Shown one piece after another: positions 15,883 to 24,895 of a DNA stretch of 54,840 nucleotides. The notes beneath the pieces are model-generated. The model was not told where the DNA came from. It ran no database searches and worked only from the letters and a program-made list of their open reading frames with translations. Every line of letters begins with the position of its first letter. Within the stretch, counting starts at the first letter, position 1. The stretch is taken from positions 1 through 54,840 of the forward strand of contig JAFGQS010000017.1 in assembly GCA_016935565.1 (NCBI GenBank). Direction: 5' to 3'. The DNA comes from Deltaproteobacteria bacterium. Lineage in GTDB: Bacteria; Desulfobacterota; Syntrophia; Syntrophales; UBA6807. The translations under genes and the position numbers were made by a program.

Positions 15883-17205
15883 ATGGAAGCTCAGGTTCGA
15901 GGAAGGCTTATTCTTAATTCCATACCAACATCGGATATTGGAAAGAAAACAACAGTGTTTCTTTCTCAGTATTACAAAAACACACCGACTGAAAAACTGG
16001 AAGAAGCGCTGCAACAAGTTCCTCTCACTCTCGGGAAAGAAATAACTCACCAGTTTGCACACAAAATTATTTCCGGTCTTGAACAATTCGGAGCATCTGC
16101 CATTTTCATCCCAAAAGACGATGCAGGAATCGATGATTCCCATGACTCCGAAAAAGAAAAAAGGGATGCTACCATATCTGAAGAGACGCACAAAACAGCA
16201 CAACCTTTCTATAATTACACGACAGTTCATAAACCGGTCAAAGATTGGAAATCGATATTATGGTACAAGCTGGAAGAAGTGAACAAAGAATTATGGCTGA
16301 TTTTCAGTATGTTTGTCATTGTCGGTATCATGAATTATCTTGTCGCATCGCAGGGATTACTTCTGGGGCTCTATACATTACCTACAATCCTGTCTGCCTA
16401 TCACTATGGTCGCAGACATGCTACCCTGACAGCGCTGATGAGTATAATGCTTGTCGGTTTTTTCGCATACTTTAATCCCAACATTTTGAATACAAGTAAT
16501 GAACTTATATATTCTGGCACCAACTGGCATGAATTTCTCGCATGGGGAAGCATTCTCATCATCACAGCTTACGCTATGGGAACACTTTATGAGCGCAACA
16601 AAAAACGCATGGAAGAGCTCAGAAAAACATACAAGGGAATTATCATTATTCTTCGAAACTTCATTTCGAACGATAAATATACTGAAAATCACTGTTACCG
16701 CGTTTCAATATATGTTTCAAAAATCGCACGCTACCTTGGAATGGACCCCGACCAAATCGATGATCTCCGGTCGGCGGCATTGTTGCATGACCTCGGCAAA
16801 CTGGAAATCAGTCGTGAACTCCTTTATAAGGCATCGATGCTTTCTGACGAAGAGTATAGCGGAATTAAGAAACATGTGAACAAAGGAGTCGAAATGATGG
16901 ACCCGCTGAGCGGTTCTCTCGGCCGCATTATTCCCATCATTCTGGCCCACCACGAAAAATTTGATGGTTCAGGTTATTTTAAGACAGAAGGAAAGAATAT
17001 CCCCCTTGAAGCGCGGATACTTTCACTTGCCGATGTGTATGATGCACTAGTAAGTGACCGCCCGTACCGAAAAGCCATGTCGCCCTTTGAGGCAAAAGAA
17101 ATTATCGTCAACGGATCGGGTACAGACTTTGACCCTGTTATTGTTGAAGCTTTTATAAAGGCTTTCAACCGTGGCGAGATGGATGTCCCAAACGTGATAA
17201 TTTAA
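15883..17205 (+). CDS. HD-GYP-type phosphodiesterase with membrane domain and L7/L12-like N-terminus
   Basis: 440 residues; AGAGGGGG lies eight bases before the ATG. Residues about 1-78 resemble the ribosomal L7/L12 C-terminal fold (KLEEALQQVPLTLGKEI, HKIISGLEQFGASAIFI). Three to four membrane helices lie at about 137-240. A catalytic HD-GYP domain fills 250-430: H270, HD at 302-303 (LLHDLGKLE), H331 and HHEKFDGSGYF at 356-366. The last motif reads GYF instead of GYP. Such proteins hydrolyse cyclic di-GMP. The metal ligands are intact, so activity is expected, but the Pro-to-Phe change may alter the GGDEF-partner surface. Confidence 0.88.
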   Translation: MEAQVRGRLILNSIPTSDIGKKTTVFLSQYYKNTPTEKLEEALQQVPLTLGKEITHQFAHKIISGLEQFGASAIFIPKDDAGIDDSHDSEKEKRDATISEETHKTAQPFYNYTTVHKPVKDWKSILWYKLEEVNKELWLIFSMFVIVGIMNYLVASQGLLLGLYTLPTILSAYHYGRRHATLTALMSIMLVGFFAYFNPNILNTSNELIYSGTNWHEFLAWGSILIITAYAMGTLYERNKKRMEELRKTYKGIIIILRNFISNDKYTENHCYRVSIYVSKIARYLGMDPDQIDDLRSAALLHDLGKLEISRELLYKASMLSDEEYSGIKKHVNKGVEMMDPLSGSLGRIIPIILAHHEKFDGSGYFKTEGKNIPLEARILSLADVYDALVSDRPYRKAMSPFEAKEIIVNGSGTDFDPVIVEAFIKAFNRGEMDVPNVII

Positions 17206-17271
17206 TTTTATATCTACAACACATCCTCAAACAGCTTGTTAATCCATATCGTCAATGAGTACCACCCTATC

Positions 17272-17535
17272 CTACTTCAGGAGTTCTTTTACAAGTGGAT
17301 CATCTTTCGAAACAATATTGCATGTTTGAGTTGATTCATCAAACAGGATGATGGCCTGACCCGATTTCAGGTGTCTTTTTACCTGATCTACCTTCCGTTG
17401 AAGCGGTACGTCCATTTCGCCATAGTCAGTTCCATCACGAGTCACGAACTCTTCAATGACCGACTCCAAAGTTCTCGGAGATAGTTGATCGTACGGTATT
17501 TTTGAAGCATTGCTCTTATCGTATGTTTTTTTCAT
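17272..17535 (-). CDS. yheU: YheU family protein (UPF0270)
   Basis: 87 residues from ATG at 17535 (MKKTYDKSN). A longer frame begins at 17682 but adds 49 residues foreign to the family. The core IPYDQLSPRTLESVIEEFVTRDGTDYGEMDVPLQRKVDQVKRHL closely follows the YheU pattern (Leu-Ser-x-Thr-Leu, then Arg-Asp/Glu-Gly-Thr-Asp-Tyr-Gly). The function of YheU is not established. The family is best known from gammaproteobacteria, so its presence here may reflect a wider spread or transfer. It is convergent with the HD-GYP gene. Confidence 0.85.
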   Translation of the reverse strand: MKKTYDKSNASKIPYDQLSPRTLESVIEEFVTRDGTDYGEMDVPLQRKVDQVKRHLKSGQAIILFDESTQTCNIVSKDDPLVKELLK

Positions 17536-17678
17536 TCTCTTTCTCGAGGAACAGGGGATGTCATGTCTCAACAAACATAAAACCCGAGCCCCCATGATAT
17601 ACAAGATGTCGCATGTTCGCAGACAATCGCAAAATGTAGACAGGAAGTAACCTCTATATAGAAAGTGTACGGGAGAAG

Positions 17679-17921
17679 TCAAAGCTGTTCTTTGTCCCGT
17701 TCTTTCCTTATGGCTATACCGATAGTTTCCATCAGATATGGTTTTTTGACATGCTTGCCGGCCTCTGGTTTCTCCAACAACTGAATGGCGATTTCGCGCT
17801 GTTCTCTCTCGCGTCGTTTACAATTTATCTGTCCGGATCGAGACAGCTGAAACGGAATTTCATGACCGTTTATTAAGACCGGGCAGATTGGTAACAAAGA
17901 CGGCAACGAGGACCAGAACAC
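17679..17921 (-). CDS. possible small basic/acidic hypothetical protein
   Basis: An open frame whose C-terminal two-thirds is highly charged and protein-like (CKRREREQREIAIQLLEK, then IGIAIRKERDKEQL). The start is uncertain, with no good ribosome site, and the frame overlaps the end of the EamA gene by about 60 bases. It could be a real short gene or a remnant. I recognise no family. Confidence 0.25.
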   Translation of the reverse strand: MFWSSLPSLLPICPVLINGHEIPFQLSRSGQINCKRREREQREIAIQLLEKPEAGKHVKKPYLMETIGIAIRKERDKEQL

Positions 17922-18759
17922 CTCCAGCCACCTGAAAAATAGTCAGGCTTTCTCCCAGGATGATCCAGGCACCGATGGCAGTAACGACAGGAATACCATT
18001 GATGAATACGGCAGCACGAGATGCCGATATCTTGGTGAGGGCATAATTATAGCAGAGAAACGCGGCAACAGTGGCAAACACTGTCAGATACAAAAGGCCA
18101 CCCCAGGAACGTCCACTTATCGAATACCATGAAATGCCCGGAAGTTGCCAGATGAATGCCGGCGCATAAAAAACGGCTCCGTAGAATACCTGCATGGTCG
18201 TTATTTCAAGGGATGAATAGCGTCGACCAAGATTCCGTGCCCCGACAATATAGAGCGCTGCTGAAAGAACTGCCCCGAAGATGAGGAGGTCACCCGTCAA
18301 TGAACCGCCGAACGTCCAGTCGAAATCGGGATCACCGGTAATCAAGACAACAATGCCCACAAGGGAAAGCAGCACACCGGCGACTCCAAGACGACCGGTT
18401 TTTTCCTTAAGTAACAATGCGGAGAGGACCATGACGGTTACGGGAACTGTTGCGATGATCAGTGATGCCTTAGGCGCCGTGGTATAAACAAGCCCCAGTG
18501 TTTCAAATATAAAGTAAAGGCCGGGCTCAAAGAACGCCGTGAGAAATATCATCACGTGATCCCGGGGTGTAAATGAGGGAATTCCCTGACGGAACATCAT
18601 TCCCGCGAAGAAAACCGATGCCAGTGTAAATCGGGCGAAGATGATTGTAAAGGTGGGAATACTCTCAAGAGCCACCTTCGTAGCCACGAAGGAGAGCCCC
18701 CAGAAGATAACCGTCGCAATCAGTGCACTATATGTTCTCAGTCTTTCATGCTCAGGCAT
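17860..18759 (-). CDS. EamA/DMT-superfamily transporter
   Basis: 299 residues from ATG at 18759, chosen over a GTG three codons upstream because AGGGAA is then well placed. Ten membrane helices in two EamA repeats are visible. The first repeat starts ALIATVIFWGLSFVATKVALESI and ends KAGLIIATVP-like KASLIIATVPVTVMVLSALLLKEK. The second ends ASRAAVFINGIPVVTAIGAWIILGESLT. The family exports or imports small metabolites such as amino acids. The substrate cannot be told. It is a single gene flanked by repeat-rich DNA. Confidence 0.88.
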   Translation of the reverse strand: MPEHERLRTYSALIATVIFWGLSFVATKVALESIPTFTIIFARFTLASVFFAGMMFRQGIPSFTPRDHVMIFLTAFFEPGLYFIFETLGLVYTTAPKASLIIATVPVTVMVLSALLLKEKTGRLGVAGVLLSLVGIVVLITGDPDFDWTFGGSLTGDLLIFGAVLSAALYIVGARNLGRRYSSLEITTMQVFYGAVFYAPAFIWQLPGISWYSISGRSWGGLLYLTVFATVAAFLCYNYALTKISASRAAVFINGIPVVTAIGAWIILGESLTIFQVAGGVLVLVAVFVTNLPGLNKRS

Positions 18760-18898
18760 AGACTGCACTTCCCTAAGTATTTAAAAAAAGAGCAATTATC
18801 ACATCGATGGTAATGTGTATAGGTATTTCTTGCGATCGAAAGCAGGACATTGTATCCAGAGATCGCTCGACGCTTTGTTAAAACTGTAGATCAGGAAG

Positions 18899-19030
18899 TG
18901 AGACAGTAAAACTACCCGCCTAAAGGCGGGGCATCCTGAGGAATGTTTGTCATATCTATACCTGCCTTCGGCAGGTAAACGTTTCATCCCCGTTTAAAAA
19001 CCGGGTATTCACATTTCCGATTTCATAAAA
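18899..19030 (-). repeat. triple-hairpin REP-like element, copy A
   Basis: About 130 bp containing three hairpins in order: CCCGCCTAAAGGCGGG, CCTGCCTTCGGCAGG and CCCCGTTTAAAAACCGGG. The sequence recurs in inverted orientation at 34089-34220 with about 85-90% identity by eye. The outer hairpin is bounded by GTAG here and by GGAG in copy B, the tetranucleotides typical of REP sequences mobilised by RAYT transposases or of IS200/IS605 ends. It lies in the gap between the EamA and flavin oxidoreductase genes. Confidence 0.75.
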
Positions 19031-19054
19031 AAGGCGTTATGCTGATATTGCTCC

Positions 19055-19222
19055 CAGCCTCACACCCTTAGCTCTTGGCTTTTCGCTTTGTCTTTTCACT
19101 TACCACTTAGCACTCAACACTTTTTCCCGATTCACGAAAGTTCCCTGAACGCTGATAGCTGAAAACTGACTGCTTCTAATTCTGACTCCTGACTTCTGTC
19201 TCCTGACTCCTGACTCCTGAAA
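19055..19222. repeat. dispersed CTGACTCCTG-type repeat block
   Basis: A low-complexity block made of short related units (CACTTACCACTTAGCACT, GCTGATAGCTGAAAACTGAC, TGACTCCTGACTTCTGTCTC). The same units recur at 20500-20545, 23829-23888, 25560-25770 and 37860-37980. It ends within two bases of the stop codon of the flavin oxidoreductase gene. No coding potential is seen. Confidence 0.65.
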
Positions 19223-19223
19223 A

Positions 19224-20114
19224 TTACGAAACCATCTCTTCAATAATTTCCCTAGCGGGCTTGACATCTTTTATCAGAGCGCTTACCTCTCCGGCGCTTG
19301 CAGGGAAAATCTCGAAATCTCCACTATTCCAAGCCTTTGAAGCATCCTTAAAATCGTATTCCTTTACAAGGTCTACGCTGGGATCTTCCATCTGTTTTTT
19401 AAGTTTGGGATTTAAGATCGATCGTATTTTCATTTTTCCCAGAGGTAGCAGCGTTGTACCGCCATCACCGCAATCGATGATCGCCTGTTTCCATATATCG
19501 GGAGCCGGGCTTTCCTCAGTTGCAATAAAACGTGTCCCGATTTGTACGCCATGTGCGCCGAGTGCCAGGGCAGCACGATAACCCCGTGAATCGGCAATCC
19601 CGCCGGCAGCAACGATAGGAATGTTGACACTGTCCGCCACCAGAGGCACCAGTACCATTGTCGACGATTCGGGGTTGTTGGTGCGAAGACCGCCGGACTC
19701 TGAACCTGAAATTATCAGTCCGTCAACACCACTATCCTCCGCCTTTTTCGCCTGGACAGCCGAAAGAAGAACATGAAGTCCTTTCATCCCGTACTCATGG
19801 ATCTGCCCATAGATTTTCCCCGGAGAACCCGCTGACGTTGTAACCGTCTTAACCCCCGCATCTGCCAGAATCTCGAGAATTTCAACGCTGGCAGGATTCA
19901 AAATCATCAGGTTAGCCCCGAAAGGCTTATCCGTTAACTCGCGGACCTGGTTTATCAGTCGTTTCGTGCTGTCGGGATTACTGAAACCCAGGGCTAACAT
20001 TCCGAAGGCCCCAGCCTCGCATATCGCAGCTATCAGCTTCGGGCTGTTCATGTGGCCGATTGGTCCCTGAATGATTGGATAACGACATTCCAGCATGCTT
20101 AACAACTCAGACAT
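19224..20114 (-). CDS. NAD(P)H-dependent flavin oxidoreductase (nitronate monooxygenase/FabK-like)
   Basis: 296 residues; GGGAGG lies eight bases before the ATG. It is a TIM-barrel FMN enzyme of the 2-nitropropane dioxygenase family: YPIIQGPIGHMNSPKLIAAICEAGAFGMLALG, KPFGANLM, then GVDGLIISGSESGG, VPIVAAGGIADSRG-type NIPIVAAGGIADSRGYRAALALGAHGVQIGTRF. True nitronate monooxygenases have a catalytic His in GxEAGGHxG. Here the loop reads GSESGGLRTNN with no His, so nitronate oxidation is unlikely. A reductase acting on enoyl or other unsaturated substrates is more probable. Confidence 0.85.
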   Translation of the reverse strand: MSELLSMLECRYPIIQGPIGHMNSPKLIAAICEAGAFGMLALGFSNPDSTKRLINQVRELTDKPFGANLMILNPASVEILEILADAGVKTVTTSAGSPGKIYGQIHEYGMKGLHVLLSAVQAKKAEDSGVDGLIISGSESGGLRTNNPESSTMVLVPLVADSVNIPIVAAGGIADSRGYRAALALGAHGVQIGTRFIATEESPAPDIWKQAIIDCGDGGTTLLPLGKMKIRSILNPKLKKQMEDPSVDLVKEYDFKDASKAWNSGDFEIFPASAGEVSALIKDVKPAREIIEEMVS

Positions 20115-20450
20115 AATAGGTACCTCCCTTTCTCTTTCTCATATTTGAAATATACATCCCTTCATTGTTCAACGTTGCTGATTCGGACGGTAACCTCTAC
20201 ATCCTGAATGGAATAGACAGTCCTTTCGTTTTCCTGCCGAAACCTTTAACGTCCCTTTCTTTCATCCTTTTCGCAATCAAGCGGTCTCGAATGGTCATTC
20301 AGCGACTTTATGCAATTGAGAATTCTCTCATTCAAAATGTTACAAAGTAATAACAGCACCGTGTTAAAACATCAATACAATATAGCACCTGATTGTATGT
20401 TTTTTTGATGGACATTCAACCAACGAGCTTCAACCATGAATGGTTCCTTG
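20115..20450. other. intergenic region between divergent genes, no gene seen
   Basis: This region upstream of the flavin oxidoreductase must hold its promoter. Several short open frames exist but none has a ribosome site or a recognisable product. Confidence 0.45.
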
Positions 20451-20545
20451 CCTCGTGGAAATCATCAAAGCTGAACCACCAATGCAAGTTCCACAGGGGT
20501 AATTTTGACTCCTGTCTCTTGTCTTCTGAAACCTGACCGCTGTAA
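20451..20545. repeat. 48-bp palindromic element, copy 1, plus CTCCTG-type tail
   Basis: Positions 20451-20499 match the elements at 25679-25729 and 37783-37830: a GTGGAA(A/T)TCA left arm, CAAAGCTGA or CAGAGCTGA, an inner CC(A/G)CCAATGC hairpin and a TTCCACAGGG right arm. It is followed by the dispersed TGACTCCTGTCTC filler. The element is structured and non-coding. Confidence 0.6.
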
Positions 20546-20721
20546 CACTTTTTTAGTGCACAGAAGGTCAAAAAACGCTATAAATACTTAATATCTCCAA
20601 GAAAGACTCGTACTCATACTCGAATACACTATCGTACTTCCGTTTTCAATTCCTTCATCACCTCTGTCATGTCATGCGTGTACCATTGAAGAATCTGAAA
20701 ATCCTTTGAAAGGCGTCAAAC

Positions 20722-22059
20722 ATGGAAAATATCAGGAATTTCATAGTCAAAATTATTCATTTTGTGACAATAGGAATCTGGCAGATCCGTTTGAGAGATC
20801 TCTCAGGCAAAAAGTCAGCACTTATAAAAACGCTGAGGGTTTTTCTGCTCGCAATACGAGGATTCGCTGAAGATAAATGCACCCTGCGGGCATCGTCACT
20901 CACCTTTTACACAGTGATTTCAATTGTCCCCACACTTGCGATGGCACTCGCCATAGCGAAGGGGTTCGGCCTACGAAACCTGCTGGAAAAAGAACTGATT
21001 ATGAAATTCCAGGGTCATGAAGAAGTAATTACATGGATTATTAATTTTTCCGGCTCATTGCTTGAAAGTATCAAGGGAGGTGTCCTGGCCGGTGTCGGCA
21101 CCATCGTTCTCCTGTGGGCCGTTATAAAAGTATTGAGCCAGATCGAACTTTCATTCAATGAAATCTGGAAGATCCGGAAAAATCGATCCCTGTGGAGAAA
21201 ATTCAGCGATTACTTTTCCGTGATGTTCCTTTTCCCCATATTCATCATAATATCCGGGAGCATAACCCTGTTAATCAAAACACAGGTTACCCTGATAACG
21301 GGAAAAATAGCACTGGTCGGGTTCATCACCCCGTTCATATTTTTTCTCCTGAAGCTCATGCCGGTGGTTCTGAACTGGTTCCTCTTCTCGTTCGTCTATA
21401 TGTTGATGACGAATACGAAAGTTAAATTCGGACCGGGTTTCCTGGCCGGGATTATCGCCGGGACTATCTTCTCATTGACACAGTGGGTTTACATAACGTT
21501 TCAGATCGGTGTCTCAAAATACAACGTAATCTACGGCAGTTTTACCGCCCTTCCCCTGTTTATGGTGTGGCTCCAGATCAGCTGGCTCATTATCCTCTTC
21601 GGGGCGGAACTCGCCTTCGCCTATCAGCATGTTGAAACCTATGAATTGGAACCGGACAGCCAGCGGATCAGCATCTACTTTAAAAGGCTTCTCACGCTCC
21701 AGGTAGCCCACTTGCTGATAAAGAAATTTGCCGATGGTGAATCCCCCTTGTCAGCATACGAAATCACGCACGCGCTGGAAATTCCTCTTGGATTAGTCAA
21801 TCAGATCCTCTATGATCTGGTTGAAAGCGGCATCCTCTCCGAGATACAGACTGATGACTACAAAGGATCAGCGTTTCAGCCGGCCCGTGATATTACCACG
21901 CTGACTGTCGCGCATGTGATCGAAGCGCTCGAAAACAGGGGGATACATAACATACCGGTCGTCCGGGATGAATCGCTTAACACACTATCGGAATCGCTCA
22001 AATCATTCCAGGATACCATTCAGCACTCACCGGCAAACAGACTCATAAAAGACATATAG
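20722..22059 (+). CDS. YihY/BrkB family membrane protein
   Basis: 445 residues. Six membrane helices span about residues 50-310. Family landmarks are RASSLTFYTVISIVPTLAMALAIAKGFG, KVLSQIELSFNEIWKIRKNRSLWRKFSDY, and YGSFTALPLFMVWLQISWLIILFGAELAFAYQHVE. The protein was once mistaken for RNase BN; its true role is unknown, possibly in transport or envelope. The C-terminal 130 residues form a cytosolic winged-helix-like domain (LLIKKFADGESPLSAYEITHALEIPLGLVNQILYDLVESGILSE), a known extension in some members. GAAAGG precedes the ATG. Confidence 0.88.
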   Translation: MENIRNFIVKIIHFVTIGIWQIRLRDLSGKKSALIKTLRVFLLAIRGFAEDKCTLRASSLTFYTVISIVPTLAMALAIAKGFGLRNLLEKELIMKFQGHEEVITWIINFSGSLLESIKGGVLAGVGTIVLLWAVIKVLSQIELSFNEIWKIRKNRSLWRKFSDYFSVMFLFPIFIIISGSITLLIKTQVTLITGKIALVGFITPFIFFLLKLMPVVLNWFLFSFVYMLMTNTKVKFGPGFLAGIIAGTIFSLTQWVYITFQIGVSKYNVIYGSFTALPLFMVWLQISWLIILFGAELAFAYQHVETYELEPDSQRISIYFKRLLTLQVAHLLIKKFADGESPLSAYEITHALEIPLGLVNQILYDLVESGILSEIQTDDYKGSAFQPARDITTLTVAHVIEALENRGIHNIPVVRDESLNTLSESLKSFQDTIQHSPANRLIKDI

Positions 22060-22278
22060 CCGGATATCCATATATACTAAAATCATTCCCTCTTTACGAC
22101 TTGCAATCACTTAAAGCTTTAGGTAATATTCTCCGATAAGAAAGTAAGTGTATTATGCGGCACAGATTGAAAAAACGTGGTTCTTTCGTGATATGACGCC
22201 CGTGGATAACCGGACCGCTCATTTTTCAATCTCTCAAACGTAAATCAGATAACAAAACAATGATATGGAGTGTTCACT

Positions 22279-23757
22279 ATGAAGACAAGAAGAGCAAATC
22301 TGATCGTACCGATTATTTTAAGTTTAATGATTTGTTACATCGCTTCATGTGCAGGCAGTAAGCTGGAAATAAAACCGATCGCATTATCGGAAAATCCAAA
22401 AGAGCAGGTAAATCATTTGGATAACGACCTTTCGAATGCACGGAAAAATCAGGTAAATGTTCTGTCACCGACCTGGTTCGAAAAAGCCGAAAAGTCTTTC
22501 TCCGTTGCGAAAGAGACTCTTGAGAGCGGGGGGGAGATCAGCAAGATAATTGAAAATGTTGCGCTGGGACAAGCCCAACTCAAACGGGCTCTGGAAACCG
22601 CAGAACTTTCACGCAGCCAACTGTCTGAAGTCATCAAGGCCCGTGATCTTGCACGCACTGCGGGGGCAACGAACCAGGTAGAAAGTTATGTAGAGATAGA
22701 GTCAAAGTTTCTCGAACTCACCGAAGCAATTGAAGACAATAATATGGATTGGGCTCAAAAAAACAAAGACAAAGTTTCTCAGGAGTTTCGTCAACTCGAA
22801 CTGCAGGCCATTAAATTGAACACCATCGGTAAGGTTAAAGAACTTATAGAGCAGGCTGAGAAAGAGAAAGCTGAAAAGCAGGTTCCAAAAACTCTTCATG
22901 AGACAAAGTTAACGTACCGACACGCTGATACATACATTGCAAAACACCGTTATGATAAACAGGAAATGCAGTCGCAGGCAAACGAAGCCCTTTTTCAGGC
23001 ACAGCGCCTCATTCAACTGAACAAGGAAAGCAAACACCTGCAGACAATGAACCCGGAAGAGCTTACCCTCTCGATGGAAAAGATCCTGTACGAGATCACA
23101 AAACAACTCCAGGCACCGGATATGCGGAATGAAAGTTTCGACATACAGTATCAAAATATTATCGGCTCGATAGCGGCATTCAAAAAAGATCATGAATTCA
23201 TGGTTGATAAAGTCAAGGAACAGCGGGCGGAAATGGACGAAATGAGCCAAAAGATTGCATCTCTTGAAGGCAAGACTCGCGAGGAACAGGCAGAAAAAGA
23301 ACGGCTGGCTGCGGAGAAAAAGTTTCAGCAATTATTTGTCAAAGTCCAGAACTTTTTTGAGACCGAAGAAGCTGAAGTTTATAAGAAAGGAAATCAATTG
23401 ATTCTCCGGCTTCGGTCTATTCAGTTTCCTGTCGGCAGTTATGCTCTCATGCCAAACAACTATGAATTGCTCAGCAAAGTACAGAGAACTATACGTATTT
23501 TTGGCGAGCCCCATGTCATGATTGAAGGTCATACCGACAGCACCGGCTCCGATGCCGTCAATGAACAATTATCGCAGCAGCGAGCGGAATCGGTCCGTCA
23601 GTACCTGATAAACAATGAATCCTTGCCGGCGACAAAGATTGTAAGTGTGGGGTATGGTTCTACACGACCCCTGGCATCCAATAAAACCGAAAAAGGACGT
23701 GCCATTAACCGTCGTATTGATGTTATTATTATCCCGCAGCCACATCCGGGAATGTGA
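22279..23757 (+). CDS. OmpA-family lipoprotein with coiled-coil region
   Basis: 492 residues from ATG at 22279. The signal peptide ends in lipobox IASC, so it is an outer-membrane or periplasmic lipoprotein. After the lipid anchor comes a DUF4398-like helical segment (SPTWFEKAEKSFSVAKETLESGGEISKII). A long charged coiled coil runs from about 130 to 350. The C-terminal OmpA peptidoglycan-binding domain has IRFPVGSYAL-type IQFPVGSYALMP, HVMIEGHTDSTGSDAVNEQLSQQRAESVRQYL and VGYGSTRPLASNKTEKGRAINRRIDV. It probably tethers the outer membrane to the cell wall. A strong terminator follows it, so it ends a transcript. Confidence 0.9.
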   Translation: MKTRRANLIVPIILSLMICYIASCAGSKLEIKPIALSENPKEQVNHLDNDLSNARKNQVNVLSPTWFEKAEKSFSVAKETLESGGEISKIIENVALGQAQLKRALETAELSRSQLSEVIKARDLARTAGATNQVESYVEIESKFLELTEAIEDNNMDWAQKNKDKVSQEFRQLELQAIKLNTIGKVKELIEQAEKEKAEKQVPKTLHETKLTYRHADTYIAKHRYDKQEMQSQANEALFQAQRLIQLNKESKHLQTMNPEELTLSMEKILYEITKQLQAPDMRNESFDIQYQNIIGSIAAFKKDHEFMVDKVKEQRAEMDEMSQKIASLEGKTREEQAEKERLAAEKKFQQLFVKVQNFFETEEAEVYKKGNQLILRLRSIQFPVGSYALMPNNYELLSKVQRTIRIFGEPHVMIEGHTDSTGSDAVNEQLSQQRAESVRQYLINNESLPATKIVSVGYGSTRPLASNKTEKGRAINRRIDVIIIPQPHPGM

Positions 23758-23786
23758 TTTTTCATAGGAATTACCATATGTGGAGA

Positions 23787-23824
23787 GGCTCAGGCAGTTT
23801 CTACTGCTTGAGCCCCGTCTTTTC
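23787..23824 (+). terminator. rho-independent terminator after the OmpA lipoprotein gene
   Basis: A 12-bp stem, GGCTCAGGCAGT with ACTGCTTGAGCC (23787-23798 and 23803-23814), contains one G-T pair and a TTCT loop. A T-rich tail (CCGTCTTTTC) follows. It begins 29 bases after the stop codon. Confidence 0.75.
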
Positions 23825-23828
23825 ATGA

Positions 23829-23888
23829 CCGCTGATAGATGATAACTGACTGCTCTTATTCTGGCCTCTGACTCCTGTCGCCTGCTTT
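23829..23888. repeat. dispersed CTGACTCCTG-type repeat block
   Basis: GCTGATAGATGATAACTGAC and CTGACTCCTGTCGCCTGC match the units at 19150-19222 and elsewhere. The block fills the space between the terminator and the convergent dehalogenase stop codon. Confidence 0.6.
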
Positions 23889-24785
23889 CTATCCTTCAAA
23901 CGATTCCAATGCCCTTTCGGCAACTTCCCGGCCCCATTCCTGAACAAAGTGACCTGCTTCATGCATTTCATAGGGTTCGGGGCAGCCGCGGATAATTTCC
24001 TTCAGACGATCCATCACCGGTGGACCTAACACCGGGTCCCTTATTCCGACAGCCATAAAGGTTTGACCAGCCCATATTGCGCGAAGCCATATGCGGGCAC
24101 GACGTGATATCGGCGCTCCCGGTGCATCAACACGATCCGGAACAATATTGGGGAAACGCCTGACTCCCGCCTTGTACGTCGCATCCGGAAATGGTGCGTC
24201 ATGGGCGGCACATTCAGCTTCAGAAAGATGAGGACATGCGCGACCGATTAGCTTGCCGACAGCCATGTCGGGATGTTTATTATTCCAGGTGCGCCAGGCA
24301 AGGAATCCCTTGGACAGAGGCTCATCGCCGGTGCCGAGCATGGTGTTCATTATCAAAAAACGTGAAAACCTGTCCGGCATATCCATGGGCAGGGTAAGTC
24401 CAATGAGACCGCCCCAGTCTTGGCAGACGAGGGTTATATTTCTTAAATCAAGTCGTTCGATAAATGCCGCAATTGACATGCGATGGAAATCAAACGTATA
24501 GACTGCTTCATCAACCGGTTTATCAGAGCGTCCGAATCCGAAAAAGTCAGGTGCGACAACACGATGTCCCGCCTGAATAAAAACGGGTATCATTTTCCGG
24601 TAAAGATAGCCCCACGTCGGCTCGCCATGGAGGCAGAGAAATATATGTTCAGCCTCGTGAGGACCCTCGTCTATACAGTGAAAACGAAGTCCCTCATACT
24701 CCCCTGGAAGCTCATGATAATGAGGCTTGAAGGGATAATCGGGTAGATGGGAGAAACGTTCCTCCGGTGTTCTCAAAACCTCCAT
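23889..24785 (-). CDS. haloalkane dehalogenase (HLD-I type alpha/beta hydrolase)
   Basis: 298 residues, with AGGAGG before the ATG. The enzyme hydrolyses carbon-halogen bonds of haloalkanes to alcohols in the cytosol. The oxyanion and halide region is HGEPTWGYLYR (E55). The nucleophile is Asp123 in CQDWGG, followed by halide-binding Trp124. The acid is Asp251 in VGIRDPVLG and the catalytic His280 is in EAGHFVQEWG. DFFGFGRSDKP is also typical. All residues needed are present, so activity is likely. Epoxide hydrolases share the fold but would need cap-domain tyrosines, which I do not see. It is monocistronic, flanked by repeats. Confidence 0.88.
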   Translation of the reverse strand: MEVLRTPEERFSHLPDYPFKPHYHELPGEYEGLRFHCIDEGPHEAEHIFLCLHGEPTWGYLYRKMIPVFIQAGHRVVAPDFFGFGRSDKPVDEAVYTFDFHRMSIAAFIERLDLRNITLVCQDWGGLIGLTLPMDMPDRFSRFLIMNTMLGTGDEPLSKGFLAWRTWNNKHPDMAVGKLIGRACPHLSEAECAAHDAPFPDATYKAGVRRFPNIVPDRVDAPGAPISRRARIWLRAIWAGQTFMAVGIRDPVLGPPVMDRLKEIIRGCPEPYEMHEAGHFVQEWGREVAERALESFEG

Positions 24786-24895
24786 GATATCACCTCCTGA
24801 TAACGTTTACAGACCGAAACTCGAAACCGTAAACAGATTGGCGAGGGCCATGGTAATGAATGTAGTGTTATAGAGCATGTAATTCTTTCATCCAG

